This document shows positions 13,828 through 20,805 of a DNA stretch of 20,805 bases, one piece after another (position 1 is the stretch's first letter; each line of letters opens with the position of its first letter). This DNA comes from Ignavibacteriota bacterium (lineage in GTDB: Bacteria; Bacteroidota; Ignavibacteria; Palsa-1295), in contig JANYLL010000126.1 in NCBI GenBank assembly GCA_025357895.1, forward strand, positions 1 to 20,805, written 5' to 3'. Position numbers and translations under genes: made by a program. Under the pieces are notes generated by a model. The model searched no databases, was not told where the DNA came from, and worked only from the letters and a program-made list of their open reading frames with translations.

Positions 13828-15726
13828 CTAAATAGCCTCTCTCATCCTCAACGTTTTCAAGTCCTTTATTTGCTGTGCCGTTGCAAGAATATCTTCCATG
13901 ATCTTGCTGATCTCGATTTCATCTTTTACCTGACGGATATCCTGTTGTAATTTATTCAATCGCTTCTCCAGCACTTCCGACATGATCAGCACTCCGCTTT
14001 GATGTGCGGACTGCGCAAGTTTCTCTTCTATCTGGATCGTGCTAAGTTCTGCATTCTCCCATTCTTCACTGATCTTCTCAACGGCAATAGATGTATCAAT
14101 AATAAGTTTACGAACTGCATCATCATCACGAAATGCTTCTAATAAAATGGCAACGGTTGGCGCTTCGCCGTTTTCTTCATACGAACGAATACAAGTAAAA
14201 ATAATTGACTTAACATATTCATGCTCGATGAGAGAAATATCGAAATCGATTTCTATTATTGCTTTATAAGCAACTCCGGCATTTTCGAGAAATGTACGGA
14301 GCAGTTCGAGTTCTGCTCTCGAGGGCGGGATATCTATAACATGCGAGGCAAATTGCTTTTCTTGACGCGAGGCAATTTCTTCGCGCTGACTGCTTTCTAC
14401 TCGTTTGCGAACATCTTCGCGGCGTTCGCGTCCGGTGATCTTTCGTAACTCAGTAAGTAATGTTGATTCCATTAATTGAAATCGCTCCGCTATACGACGG
14501 ATATAGAGTTCTTGTTTAATTGCGTCGGGGACTTTTGCAATCGTCTCAACAAGCGAGCGGATTGCCCGCGCAGCGCCTTCAGGTGAATCGAATAAACCCT
14601 GCTCTTTTAAGAGACGAGCCTTCGTTTCGATGAATGAAATCTTTTGAGCAAGCTGACGCTCAAAACCTTCTGCTCCCTCTTTACGAAGATACGAATCGGG
14701 ATCTTCTCCGACAGGAAGGACGATACAGCTTACATCGAAATCGGCAGCCAGAGCAAGTTCTATTCCGCGAAGTGCAGCATTTTTTCCTGCCAGATCGGCA
14801 TCGAAAAGCAGAACAATAGTTTTTGTATATCGCCTGAGAAGATTAAGTTGATCAGTCGTTAGTGATGTTCCTGCGGCAGCAATCACATTCTCGAAGCCTG
14901 CTTGCGAGACGGCAAGTACATCGGCATAACCTTCGACCATGATAGCATAATCAAGTTTGCGAATGGATTCTTTCGCTTGGAACAGCCCGTAAAGAATATG
15001 AGATTTATGATAGATCGGAGTTTCAGGAGAGTTCACATATTTTGCAAGCTCTTTATTCATGCCCGGAAGAATTCTTCCTCCAAAACCGACGATGCGTCCT
15101 GTTTGATTAATGATCGGAAAAATTACTCGGTTACGGAAGCGGTCATAATATTCCCCATTGTCGCTTCTCGAAATAATGCCTGCCTGATCATATATTTGCA
15201 GAGTTTTATCCGAAATTTCCTGCGAATGCAAGAACGATGAATTGCCATCGGGTGCAAAACCTACTCCGAATTTTTTTAATATCTCTTCCGTAAAATCACG
15301 GTCGAGCAAATATTTCATTGCAGAATTTCCTTGATCGGCGCGAAGTGCACGATAACAGAATGCAGCAAATTCACGACATGCGCCGATAAGAGGTTCAGCT
15401 TTATCTTCGGAAGTTTGTTCACCGCTGCGCTGCTGAGGAGTATAGTCAATACCGGCTGATTTGGCAAGCTTCGCTAATGCTTCAGGGAAAGTAAGCCCTT
15501 CGATCTTCATCACGAAGCTGAATACATCACCTGCTTCACCGCAGCCGAAGCATTTGAAAATACCTTTATCTTCAACGACATTAAACGACGGAGTTTTTTC
15601 CGTATGGAAAGGGCATAATCCGATATGACTCCGTCCCCGCTTTCGCAAACGGACATGCTCGCTCACGACATCAACGATGCTGATGGCGTTCCGAACCCGT
15701 TCGACGATATCATCTGATGTGCGCAA
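13828..15726 (-). CDS. dnaG: DNA primase DnaG
   Basis: A 632-residue primase that makes the RNA primers for replication. The zinc-binding domain has Cys38, His41, Cys59 and Cys62 (CPFH ... CFGC). The catalytic TOPRIM core has VEGYADV (Glu265), the FDAD site (Asp309, Asp311) and the DPDS loop (342-345). The last 170 residues are helical, in the position of the DnaB-helicase-binding domain. The start appears to be TTG at 15726: the encoded RTSDDIVERVRNAISIVDVV matches the usual DnaG N-terminus, and there is no in-frame ATG before residue 73. A TTG start and no clear ribosome site suggest modest translation. It lies behind the Rieske gene but a terminator separates them. Confidence 0.97.
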   Translation of the reverse strand: MRTSDDIVERVRNAISIVDVVSEHVRLRKRGRSHIGLCPFHTEKTPSFNVVEDKGIFKCFGCGEAGDVFSFVMKIEGLTFPEALAKLAKSAGIDYTPQQRSGEQTSEDKAEPLIGACREFAAFCYRALRADQGNSAMKYLLDRDFTEEILKKFGVGFAPDGNSSFLHSQEISDKTLQIYDQAGIISRSDNGEYYDRFRNRVIFPIINQTGRIVGFGGRILPGMNKELAKYVNSPETPIYHKSHILYGLFQAKESIRKLDYAIMVEGYADVLAVSQAGFENVIAAAGTSLTTDQLNLLRRYTKTIVLLFDADLAGKNAALRGIELALAADFDVSCIVLPVGEDPDSYLRKEGAEGFERQLAQKISFIETKARLLKEQGLFDSPEGAARAIRSLVETIAKVPDAIKQELYIRRIAERFQLMESTLLTELRKITGRERREDVRKRVESSQREEIASRQEKQFASHVIDIPPSRAELELLRTFLENAGVAYKAIIEIDFDISLIEHEYVKSIIFTCIRSYEENGEAPTVAILLEAFRDDDAVRKLIIDTSIAVEKISEEWENAELSTIQIEEKLAQSAHQSGVLIMSEVLEKRLNKLQQDIRQVKDEIEISKIMEDILATAQQIKDLKTLRMREAI

Positions 15727-15752
15727 AAGAGAAAATTGAATTATGAAATATG

Positions 15753-15793
15753 AAAAAGTCAGAAGCAGAACAAATAATTCTGGCTTCTGACTT
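15753..15793 (-). terminator. Terminator after the Rieske gene
   Basis: On the minus strand AAGTCAGAAGC pairs with GCTTCTGACTT (with a further AGAA/TTCT and a one-base bulge) and is followed by TTTTT. It lies between the Rieske stop and the dnaG start, so dnaG should be transcribed separately. Confidence 0.7.
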
Positions 15794-15813
15794 CACACTT
15801 CTAATTCAAAATT

Positions 15814-16341
15814 CTATTTCTTTATTGTAGTGTCTTTCGCCATCTTTACCGTAGAGTCTTTTGTCATGCCGGGTGAATCATCATCAAGCGGCACATGAAT
15901 CGTCAGTTCACCGTCTTTGAATGACGTTTTATACGTTCCGAGAGGTTTCTTTGCCGGACCGCTCTTGGGAACACCGGTCATATCAAATCTGGAATCGTGG
16001 CAGGGACATACGAACATGGGCGTACCTTTTCCTTCTTCATACTTCACATCGCAGCCTTTATGCGTACATTTTATATCTACTGCTACGAACGAATCCTCTC
16101 CGGTTCTGGCTATGAGAATGTGCTTTTCTAATTCTTCGATCTCAAAATGATAAGCACCACCGACCGTTTGCAGTTCAGGCGTATCAGCTAAAAGAATGGG
16201 AATTTCCCGATTGCCATGAAATATTCCCGGACGTGGAGTTGCCTTCAAAGTCTCAATGCCCAAAGCATTGATGATGCTCGTTCCGGCAACAATTCCGATC
16301 CCGCTAAAGCAGACGCCCTGGATAAATTCTCTTCTATTCAT
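15814..16341 (-). CDS. TAT-exported Rieske 2Fe-2S protein
   Basis: A 175-residue iron-sulfur protein. The N-terminus MNRREFIQG is a twin-arginine export signal or anchor. The cluster-binding boxes are CTHKGC (Cys92, His94, Cys97) and CPCHDSRFD (Cys112, Cys114, His115). Cys92, His94, Cys112 and His115 bind the cluster, and Cys97 and Cys114 should form the usual disulfide, which marks the high-potential bc1/b6f or arsenite-oxidase type. No cytochrome b gene is adjacent, so it is an orphan here. The C-terminus is a repetitive hydrophilic tail (two MxKDxTxK-like units). It is bounded downstream by a terminator, and the TPR gene upstream also ends in a terminator, so it appears monocistronic. Confidence 0.93.
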   Translation of the reverse strand: MNRREFIQGVCFSGIGIVAGTSIINALGIETLKATPRPGIFHGNREIPILLADTPELQTVGGAYHFEIEELEKHILIARTGEDSFVAVDIKCTHKGCDVKYEEGKGTPMFVCPCHDSRFDMTGVPKSGPAKKPLGTYKTSFKDGELTIHVPLDDDSPGMTKDSTVKMAKDTTIKK

Positions 16342-16418
16342 ATAAAATACTTACTAATTTCGTTTACTTCGCCATCGCTTCGCGATTTATGCAGAATGAC
16401 ATCCAATGTAAAGATTTC

Positions 16419-16460
16419 AAAAAAATGCTGCAATGCCCCTTCAAACATTACAGCATTTTT
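16419..16460 (-). terminator. Terminator after the TPR gene
   Basis: AAAAATGCTGCAATG pairs with CATTACAGCATTTTT (one mismatch) around a 10-nt loop. On the minus strand the stem runs into seven T residues, 16 bp after the TPR stop codon. The structure could also act on the opposite strand. Confidence 0.78.
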
Positions 16461-16475
16461 GAACATTTTGTTCGA

Positions 16476-16979
16476 TCAATTCATCAATGCCATTAAACGA
16501 TAGTAGGCATCTTTTGCTAAAGTATAACCGGGCTCGATCTCAAGAGCTTGTTCATATTCGGTCAGCGCTTCAAACCAATCACCTCTACGCTCTAAAATTC
16601 TTCCGAGATTATAGTGCGGAAAATGAGGCGTTGCATAGCGTTTTGCTTTCATCGCAAGTTCTAAATATGGAATTGCTTCATCGGCTGTGCCTTTTTGAAT
16701 AAGGTAAGCACCGATATCATTATAGGGATTTCCAAATTCAGGGTCGATCGATATTGCCGTCTTGCATTCTTCGATCGCCTGTTCGTAATCACCCAAGAAA
16801 CTGTGCGCCCATCCCAAAAAAGTATGTGCTTCAGCTGTTGGAATGATGGCGATCGACGCTTTGTAATTCTCGATCGCCTCTTGCAAGTGCCCTGACATTT
16901 GCAGACGATATGCCTTCTGCAAAAATTCCTGAGCTTGCTCCTGTGGTGTTCCCTGTTGTCCTACTTTTGTTGTCTTCAT
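16476..16979 (-). CDS. Soluble tetratricopeptide-repeat protein (four TPRs)
   Basis: A 167-residue protein with no signal peptide. Four TPR units can be laid out at about 14-48, 49-82, 83-116 and 119-152, each ending in a proline-containing turn (AIIP, SIDP, EIEP) or its equivalent. The third unit carries FGNPYNDIGAYLIQKG and the fourth AKRYATPHFPHYNLGRI, a combination recurring in a conserved but uncharacterised bacterial TPR family. TPRs bind partner proteins; the partner is unknown. The start ATG at 16979 has a good Shine-Dalgarno site on its strand (GGGAGG about 8 nt upstream). A near-perfect sigma-54 -24/-12 promoter lies about 82 bp upstream and a terminator follows the gene, so it is a separately regulated single-gene unit. 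Confidence 0.85.
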   Translation of the reverse strand: MKTTKVGQQGTPQEQAQEFLQKAYRLQMSGHLQEAIENYKASIAIIPTAEAHTFLGWAHSFLGDYEQAIEECKTAISIDPEFGNPYNDIGAYLIQKGTADEAIPYLELAMKAKRYATPHFPHYNLGRILERRGDWFEALTEYEQALEIEPGYTLAKDAYYRLMALMN

Positions 16980-17060
16980 ATTGCCCGCCTCCCGGCATGC
17001 ATGTATTAGTTGTTATCAAATGGCATAACCTCTTACTTATATAACGTTTTCTGGTCTGAT

Positions 17061-17077
17061 AGCAAGTACTGTGCCAA
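17061..17077 (-). promoter_or_regulatory. Sigma-54 (-24/-12) promoter of the TPR gene
   Basis: The minus strand reads TTGGCACAGTACTTGCT, matching TTGGCAC-N5-TTGCT exactly, with the invariant GG and GC the required distance apart. It would start transcription near 17050, leaving a leader of about 70 nt before the ATG at 16979. Sigma-54 promoters require an AAA+ activator bound upstream; none is encoded in the window. Confidence 0.75.
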
Positions 17078-17078
17078 C

Positions 17079-17181
17079 TCTCTATCAAAAGAACGTTTCA
17101 TTCAAAAGGTATATGACATTCTCTTAATATTATATACTTCAATCTCTTTAAAACGTTACACTTTCTCTATCAGTATGAACG
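17079..17181. repeat. Direct repeat upstream of the sigma-54 promoter, possible activator sites
   Basis: TCTCTATCA followed after 3-4 bases by GAACG occurs at 17079-17095 and 17164-17181, 85 bp apart. AACGTT also occurs at 17092 and 17152. One copy abuts the -24 box and the other lies about 115-130 bp upstream of the predicted start, where enhancer sites of sigma-54 activators often lie. Confidence 0.35.
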
Positions 17182-17208
17182 CGATTTAATCCTTTTCCTT
17201 GATTCCCT

Positions 17209-18018
17209 TTACTCTCGGCGTTTTCGCATTGCCTCTGAAAGTATGACTCCAACGCTGGTTGCAACGTTCAACGATTCTCCTTGGCCGAACTTAGGCACGA
17301 TTATCTGCACATCTGCAATGGTCAGAATTTCTTTGCTGATCCCATGTGCCTCGCTCCCGAAAACCAGCACCGTATTTGCTGCGAATTCCATCTTATATAG
17401 TAAACACGCTGAAGTTTCAAGAGTAGCAGCAACGATCTGAAATCCTTTCTTCTGCAAAGATACAACATTTTGCCGAAGATCCCCACGATTTCCCACTGTA
17501 ATGCTAAAGATTTCTCCCTGTGTTGCGCGCAGAACTTTGGCTGAATAAGGGTCAGCACATTCTGAACTTAAAAATATTCTTTTAATCCCAAACCATGCTG
17601 CCGTTCGAATGATCGTGCCAACATTCCCTGCATCTTGTACACCATCTAAAGCAATTAGGATTCCTTCATTCGGTAGAGACGCGACATGTCGCGTCTCTAC
17701 CGTTTGCGGCATCGAAACAAGAGCAAAAATTCCTTGCGGCGACTTTGTATCGGAAATACGTTCGGAAAATTTTGCAGAAACATGATAACATGTGATTGCT
17801 TTTCGTTCTGCTCGCTTTACTAGAGTTGGATATGCGGCAAGTGCTTCTTCGGTGAATATCACTTCTTTGATACGTTCAGGTGCCGTTTCAAATGCGCGCT
17901 CAATAAGGTGTGGTCCTTCGATGACGAACGAAGAAGTCCGCACGCGCTCCGAAGATTCGCGGACTAAAAGGCGAAGCTCTTCGGCGTGTGTACGAGTAAT
18001 TTCCCTGATCAAATCCAT
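17209..18018 (-). CDS. SpoU/TrmH-family RNA 2'-O-ribose methyltransferase
   Basis: A 269-residue methyltransferase, probably of rRNA or tRNA. Residues about 20-100 form the SpoU substrate-binding domain (SFVIEGPHLIERA ... SPQGIFALVSMP). The SPOUT knot domain holds motif 1 DGVQDAGNVGTIIRTA (Asn132, Arg138), motif 2 VFGSEAHGIS (Glu223) and motif 3 VPKFGQGESLNVATSVGV (Ser249, Asn251). Length and motifs resemble RlmB/TsnR-type enzymes that methylate 23S rRNA, but the target nucleotide cannot be read from sequence. A perfect 32-bp palindrome at 17671-17702 encodes residues about 106-116 (TVETRHVASLP) in the linker between the two domains without breaking the frame. The ATG at 18018 is preceded on its strand by a long leader containing repeats. 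Confidence 0.9.
   Translation of the reverse strand: MDLIREITRTHAEELRLLVRESSERVRTSSFVIEGPHLIERAFETAPERIKEVIFTEEALAAYPTLVKRAERKAITCYHVSAKFSERISDTKSPQGIFALVSMPQTVETRHVASLPNEGILIALDGVQDAGNVGTIIRTAAWFGIKRIFLSSECADPYSAKVLRATQGEIFSITVGNRGDLRQNVVSLQKKGFQIVAATLETSACLLYKMEFAANTVLVFGSEAHGISKEILTIADVQIIVPKFGQGESLNVATSVGVILSEAMRKRRE
17671..17702. repeat. Perfect 32-bp palindrome inside the methyltransferase gene (REP-like)
   Basis: The palindrome is centred between 17686 and 17687. Its outer part reads GTAGAGA at the left and TCTCTAC at the right, around CGCGACA/TGTCGCG. The GTAG and CTAC feet match the other REP-like repeats of the window, but this copy lies in coding DNA, in frame. Confidence 0.85.
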
Positions 18019-18124
18019 TTTATATTCTATATTTTTAATTTTACATTCCCCGCCTGAAGCCCCTGTAAGTTATTGCAATTGCAGCACATCGCTGTGCGCG
18101 CGCGCAAAATTCCTCCTTTACGCA

Positions 18125-18149
18125 AAGAGCCGGCTTGTAGCCGGCTCTT
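18125..18149. repeat. Hairpin AAGAGCCGGCT / AGCCGGCTCTT
   Basis: A perfect 11-bp stem with a TGT loop, in the predicted leader of the RNA methyltransferase gene. It could be another REP-like unit (GTAGCCGGC spans the loop), but the GTAG is inside rather than at the foot of the stem. No U-tract follows on the minus strand. Confidence 0.6.
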
Positions 18150-18188
18150 CATAGAAATCCTTATTGAAGTCTGTTGATTCATGGTCTG

Positions 18189-18219
18189 CAAAGATACGAA
18201 ATTATTTCCCGAAATGCAA
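18189..18219 (-). promoter_or_regulatory. Bacteroidota-type promoter candidate for the methyltransferase
   Basis: On the minus strand TTG, 20 bp, then TATCTTTG fits the -33 TTG / -7 TAnnTTTG pattern known for Bacteroidota. Transcription would start near 18182, giving a leader of about 165 nt that includes the 18125-18149 hairpin. Confidence 0.5.
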
Positions 18220-18265
18220 TAGGTGCCCACATAAAATTTCGGAAAATTATTTTAAGTTTTTTTTT

Positions 18266-18350
18266 AGTCCCGAAGGGACGACATACCCGCAGCCCAGGGT
18301 ATCAGCACTGGGTAAAAAAAATAAAATATCCCAGAGTCCCGAAGGGAGGG
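18266..18350. repeat. Dispersed repeat with paired GTCCCGAAGGGA units
   Basis: GTCCCGAAGGGAC (18267-18279) and GTCCCGAAGGGA (18336-18347) flank a section with ACCCGCAGCCCAGGGT and CAGCACTGGGT. Elements of this composition recur in intergenic DNA of Bacteroidota-related genomes, as far as I recall. Here it lies between the RNA methyltransferase leader and the restriction-methyltransferase gene, at the edge of the accessory region. Confidence 0.65.
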
Positions 18351-18429
18351 CAGATGGATTGATACTCCGTTAGAATTTTATGCATGCGATTCCTTGTTCA
18401 CACTGAACTCAATTCATACCCCATATTAA

Positions 18430-20805
18430 ATGACCCTGTTCGAAAAACTGAAAGCGGCGAAAAGCGAAGAAGATGTAAAAGCTATTTACATCAAGGCGCT
18501 TGGTCTAAAAAATGTATCTGAGCATCTGATTGATATTAAAACCAAAGATATTTGGTTCGAGGCAAAAGCTTCGCATACGAATTCGACGTATGCAATGTTT
18601 ACACAACTCCTTCACTATGTACAGCAGGCATTAAATAAAGGCGAGTACGTTCCTCCGTTTCTGGCAGTAGTTGATACGGCAAAAGCCGCCATCATGAAAA
18701 GTGAAAATGTTATTCCTTTTCTTGAGAAAAAAACGATCACGTGGGCGAAGAGAGCAAGCATTGTTACACCCGAAGCACTCGCTGCTGTTTCGCAATATAT
18801 CGGTACGCACTTTGTCTCTTTCAGGATCGAGACGCAGGAAGAAGAATTCATCAAGACCTTCAAAGAAGCAATTGCCAAAGGCGACATCATCCGCATTCAG
18901 ATCACACCCGATAACTTAAAACAGGTTTTCGATAAATGGGTGGATATGATCGGCAGAGAAATTGATGGAGTTGCTGCCGATGATTATGCACTGCTTTTCT
19001 TCGCTGATATTATGAGCGACGGCACGACTGCTACCCATGACGATCTGCCCGCAGAGTTATTGCATCAAGGAAATTCTCCGGTATTTTCTCTTGGCGGCAA
19101 GCTCTATAAATTAGGAAATAAAGAAGGCTACCGGCAATTTTGGGCGATCTATCACCGTCCGCCGAAAAGTGAGTATCGAAATTATTTACTCGAACGCCGA
19201 GATACACTTATTCCTATTGATGAGCGGTCGTTCAAAGGTGCATACTACACGCCGCTCAATGTCGTTGATAAGGCGTATGATAAGCTCACTGAAACGCTCG
19301 GCAAGAATTGGCAAAAGGATTACATCGTCTGGGATATGTGCTGCGGAGTTGGCAACTTGGAAGTCAAGCATTCCAATCCGCGCAATGTCTTTATGAGCAC
19401 GCTCGATGCCGCCGATGTTGATGTGATGAAAGCAACAAAGACCTGCGTTGCCGCTACGCGCTTTCAATATGATTATCTCAATGACGATATAACCGACGAC
19501 GGCAAAATAGATTATTCGCTCACAAATAAAATTCCGCAAAAGCTGAGAGATGCAATCAAAGCAGGAAAAAAGATTTTAGTGCTGATGAATCCTCCGTATG
19601 CAGAGTCTGGCAATTCAGAGGCTTCCACTGGTGATACACGGAAGAAAACTGATATAGCGACTACAAAATTTGCTTCTCACATGAAAGAGTATGGCTTTGC
19701 TTCCCGTGAATTATTCACGCAATTTGTTGCGCGAATAAAAAATGAAATACCTAATGCGACGTTGGCTACATTTAGTACTTTAAAATATGTAAATGCCCCA
19801 AATTTTGAGAAGTTTAGGAACGTTTGGAGTGCAGAATATTTGGGTGGTTTTGTTATTCATAGCTTAGCATTTGACGGGTTGAAAGGCGACTTTCCGATTG
19901 GCTTTTTGATTTGGAAAACATCGCATACCTCAAGCAAAAAAATAGATATTACAGAAGTAGTTACTGAAGTTTTGGACAAAAATTGTAATCCCATTGGGGA
20001 AAAGAGCTTCTATAACTTGCCTGGCGATGTATATTTTTTGAATCCTTGGGTGAAAAGACCGAAGGTAAATAATCAACTTGCAGTACCGCTCAAAAATGCA
20101 ATATCGCCGGCTACAAGAACTATAGATGTTAGAGGCTCACACTGGTCTGACGGTGCAATCGGCAGTTTATATTTGGCTTCAAATGATATTCAGAATGCGA
20201 AGTCGACTTCTTTCTATTCATCTGGTTTTAACGGTGCAGGTGCTTTCTTCGTTAATTCAGAAAATCTTTGGCAAGCCGTAATTATTTTCTCTGTAAGGAA
20301 ATTGGCAAAGGCAACTTGGCTCAATGACCGCGATCAATTCCTTCAACCGGATAAACCTTTAAGCGAAGAATTTAAGAATGATTGTTTAATGTGGATGCTC
20401 TTCAATGGCAGCAACCTCACTGCCAGCGCAAATGATTTAGCATGGAACGGAAAGAAATGGAGCATCGTCAATCATTTTATTCCCTTCACCGAAGAAGAAG
20501 TCGGCGCGACGGATAGATTCGAAAGTGATTTTATGGTGCAATACATGAAGGGGAAAACATTTTCGAAAGAAGCAAAAGAAATCTTGCAAGAAGGCAAAGC
20601 ATTATGGAAAGCATATTTTGCGCAAACCGATGTGCATACTGTCCGCGATGAATTAAAGCTCAACCGCGCCGATGTAGGCTGGTATCAGATCCGCAAAGCA
20701 ATAGAAAAAAGAAATGAAAGCGGCGATTTTCCACCTGTCAGCTTCGAACCATTCAAAGCAGCCTATCAAGCATTAACAGAGAAGCTTCAGCCGATGGTTT
20801 ATGAA
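18430..20805 (+). CDS. Type IIG-like restriction enzyme / N6-adenine DNA methyltransferase (partial at the right edge)
   Basis: An open frame of 792 codons from ATG at 18430 to the window end, with no stop, so it is truncated by the window. A TAA codon directly precedes the ATG in frame. The N-terminal part shows a PD-(D/E)xK-like nuclease signature: Asp35 or Asp40, Glu44-Ala-Lys46 (WFEAKAS) and Gln59-x3-Tyr63 (TQLLHYV). The methyltransferase part has FKGAYYTP (268-275), SAM-binding motif I DMCCGVGN (302-309) and the adenine-N6 catalytic motif NPPY (387-390). The later region, from about 430 on, should hold target recognition. This order (nuclease, methyltransferase, recognition) fits type IIG enzymes that cut and methylate in one chain. 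The nuclease call is motif-level only; a solitary methyltransferase remains possible. No separate restriction or specificity gene is seen. Confidence 0.82.
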   Translation, partial: MTLFEKLKAAKSEEDVKAIYIKALGLKNVSEHLIDIKTKDIWFEAKASHTNSTYAMFTQLLHYVQQALNKGEYVPPFLAVVDTAKAAIMKSENVIPFLEKKTITWAKRASIVTPEALAAVSQYIGTHFVSFRIETQEEEFIKTFKEAIAKGDIIRIQITPDNLKQVFDKWVDMIGREIDGVAADDYALLFFADIMSDGTTATHDDLPAELLHQGNSPVFSLGGKLYKLGNKEGYRQFWAIYHRPPKSEYRNYLLERRDTLIPIDERSFKGAYYTPLNVVDKAYDKLTETLGKNWQKDYIVWDMCCGVGNLEVKHSNPRNVFMSTLDAADVDVMKATKTCVAATRFQYDYLNDDITDDGKIDYSLTNKIPQKLRDAIKAGKKILVLMNPPYAESGNSEASTGDTRKKTDIATTKFASHMKEYGFASRELFTQFVARIKNEIPNATLATFSTLKYVNAPNFEKFRNVWSAEYLGGFVIHSLAFDGLKGDFPIGFLIWKTSHTSSKKIDITEVVTEVLDKNCNPIGEKSFYNLPGDVYFLNPWVKRPKVNNQLAVPLKNAISPATRTIDVRGSHWSDGAIGSLYLASNDIQNAKSTSFYSSGFNGAGAFFVNSENLWQAVIIFSVRKLAKATWLNDRDQFLQPDKPLSEEFKNDCLMWMLFNGSNLTASANDLAWNGKKWSIVNHFIPFTEEEVGATDRFESDFMVQYMKGKTFSKEAKEILQEGKALWKAYFAQTDVHTVRDELKLNRADVGWYQIRKAIEKRNESGDFPPVSFEPFKAAYQALTEKLQPMVYE

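Larger units (their letters stand above)
18019..18429. other. Repeat-rich intergenic region (about 410 bp)
   Basis: No convincing gene is seen. A 67-codon minus-strand reading frame (18027-18230) overlaps hairpin repeats and is probably non-coding. The region holds a GC-rich hairpin, a candidate minus-strand promoter for the methyltransferase, the TCCCGAAGGGA repeat and the AT-rich leader of the restriction-methyltransferase gene, which shows no clear ribosome site. Confidence 0.7.

Noticed and set aside
18027..18230. A 67-codon minus-strand frame with a Cys-rich stretch (MCCNCNNLQGLQAG)
   Set aside because: It runs through hairpin repeats and low-complexity GC-rich DNA. The peptide reads like a translated dispersed repeat, and no ribosome site or conserved domain is apparent.
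19741..20280. Apparent change of base composition in the middle of the restriction-methyltransferase, suggesting a swapped recognition domain
   Set aside because: Rough per-line GC counts vary from about a third to just under a half both inside and outside this stretch, so there is no clear step.
1..20805. tRNA, rRNA or CRISPR arrays
   Set aside because: No TTCGANNC arm with matching acceptor stem, no rRNA-like stretches and no regularly spaced identical repeats were seen by eye; a covariance-model scan would settle it.

Overview
The window looks like a chromosomal piece of a bacterium from the Bacteroidota / Chlorobiota / Ignavibacteriota group, possibly Kapabacteria-like. The evidence is indirect. 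Genes have modest GC and mostly weak Shine-Dalgarno sites. Some upstream regions carry TAnnTTTG-type -7 motifs. Secreted proteins are TlpA-like or lipoproteins, the cytochrome oxidase operon has the gene order seen in that group, and dispersed repeats of the 'TCCCGAAGGGA' kind are present. No rRNA, tRNA or CRISPR was seen.

Layout. Positions 67-3658 (minus strand) hold a thioredoxin-fold TlpA-like secreted protein and the squalene-route pair hpnC-hpnD. Positions 3805-13825 (plus strand) are an aerobic respiration block: a copper-binding lipoprotein, coxB, coxA, ctaA, ctaB, a 46-residue membrane peptide, coxC, a lipoprotein, then (after a reversed gene) SCO1, DUF420, DUF983 and a small exported CPMC protein. 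Together they encode an A1-type heme-copper oxidase, the heme A pathway (CtaB makes heme O, CtaA makes heme A) and Cu delivery (SCO1, possibly the cupredoxin lipoprotein). The reversed gene at 11183-11890 interrupts this block. It looks like a metallopeptidase whose HExxH zinc site has been lost, and imperfect direct repeats bracket it. Positions 13828-18018 (minus strand) carry dnaG, an orphan TAT-type Rieske protein, a four-TPR protein behind a near-perfect sigma-54 promoter, and a SpoU-family RNA 2'-O-methyltransferase. A repeat-rich gap (18019-18429) precedes an incomplete type IIG-like restriction-methyltransferase that runs off the right edge.

The less ordinary layer is a set of REP-like palindromes with GTAG at one foot and CTAC at the other. 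At least two supply the TAG stop codon of the preceding gene (hpnC and SCO1). One perfect 32-bp copy lies in frame inside the RNA methyltransferase gene, and a degenerate one may form part of the CtaA tail. Such GTAG-footed repeats are typical of elements moved by RAYT/TnpA-REP transposases, none of which is in this window.
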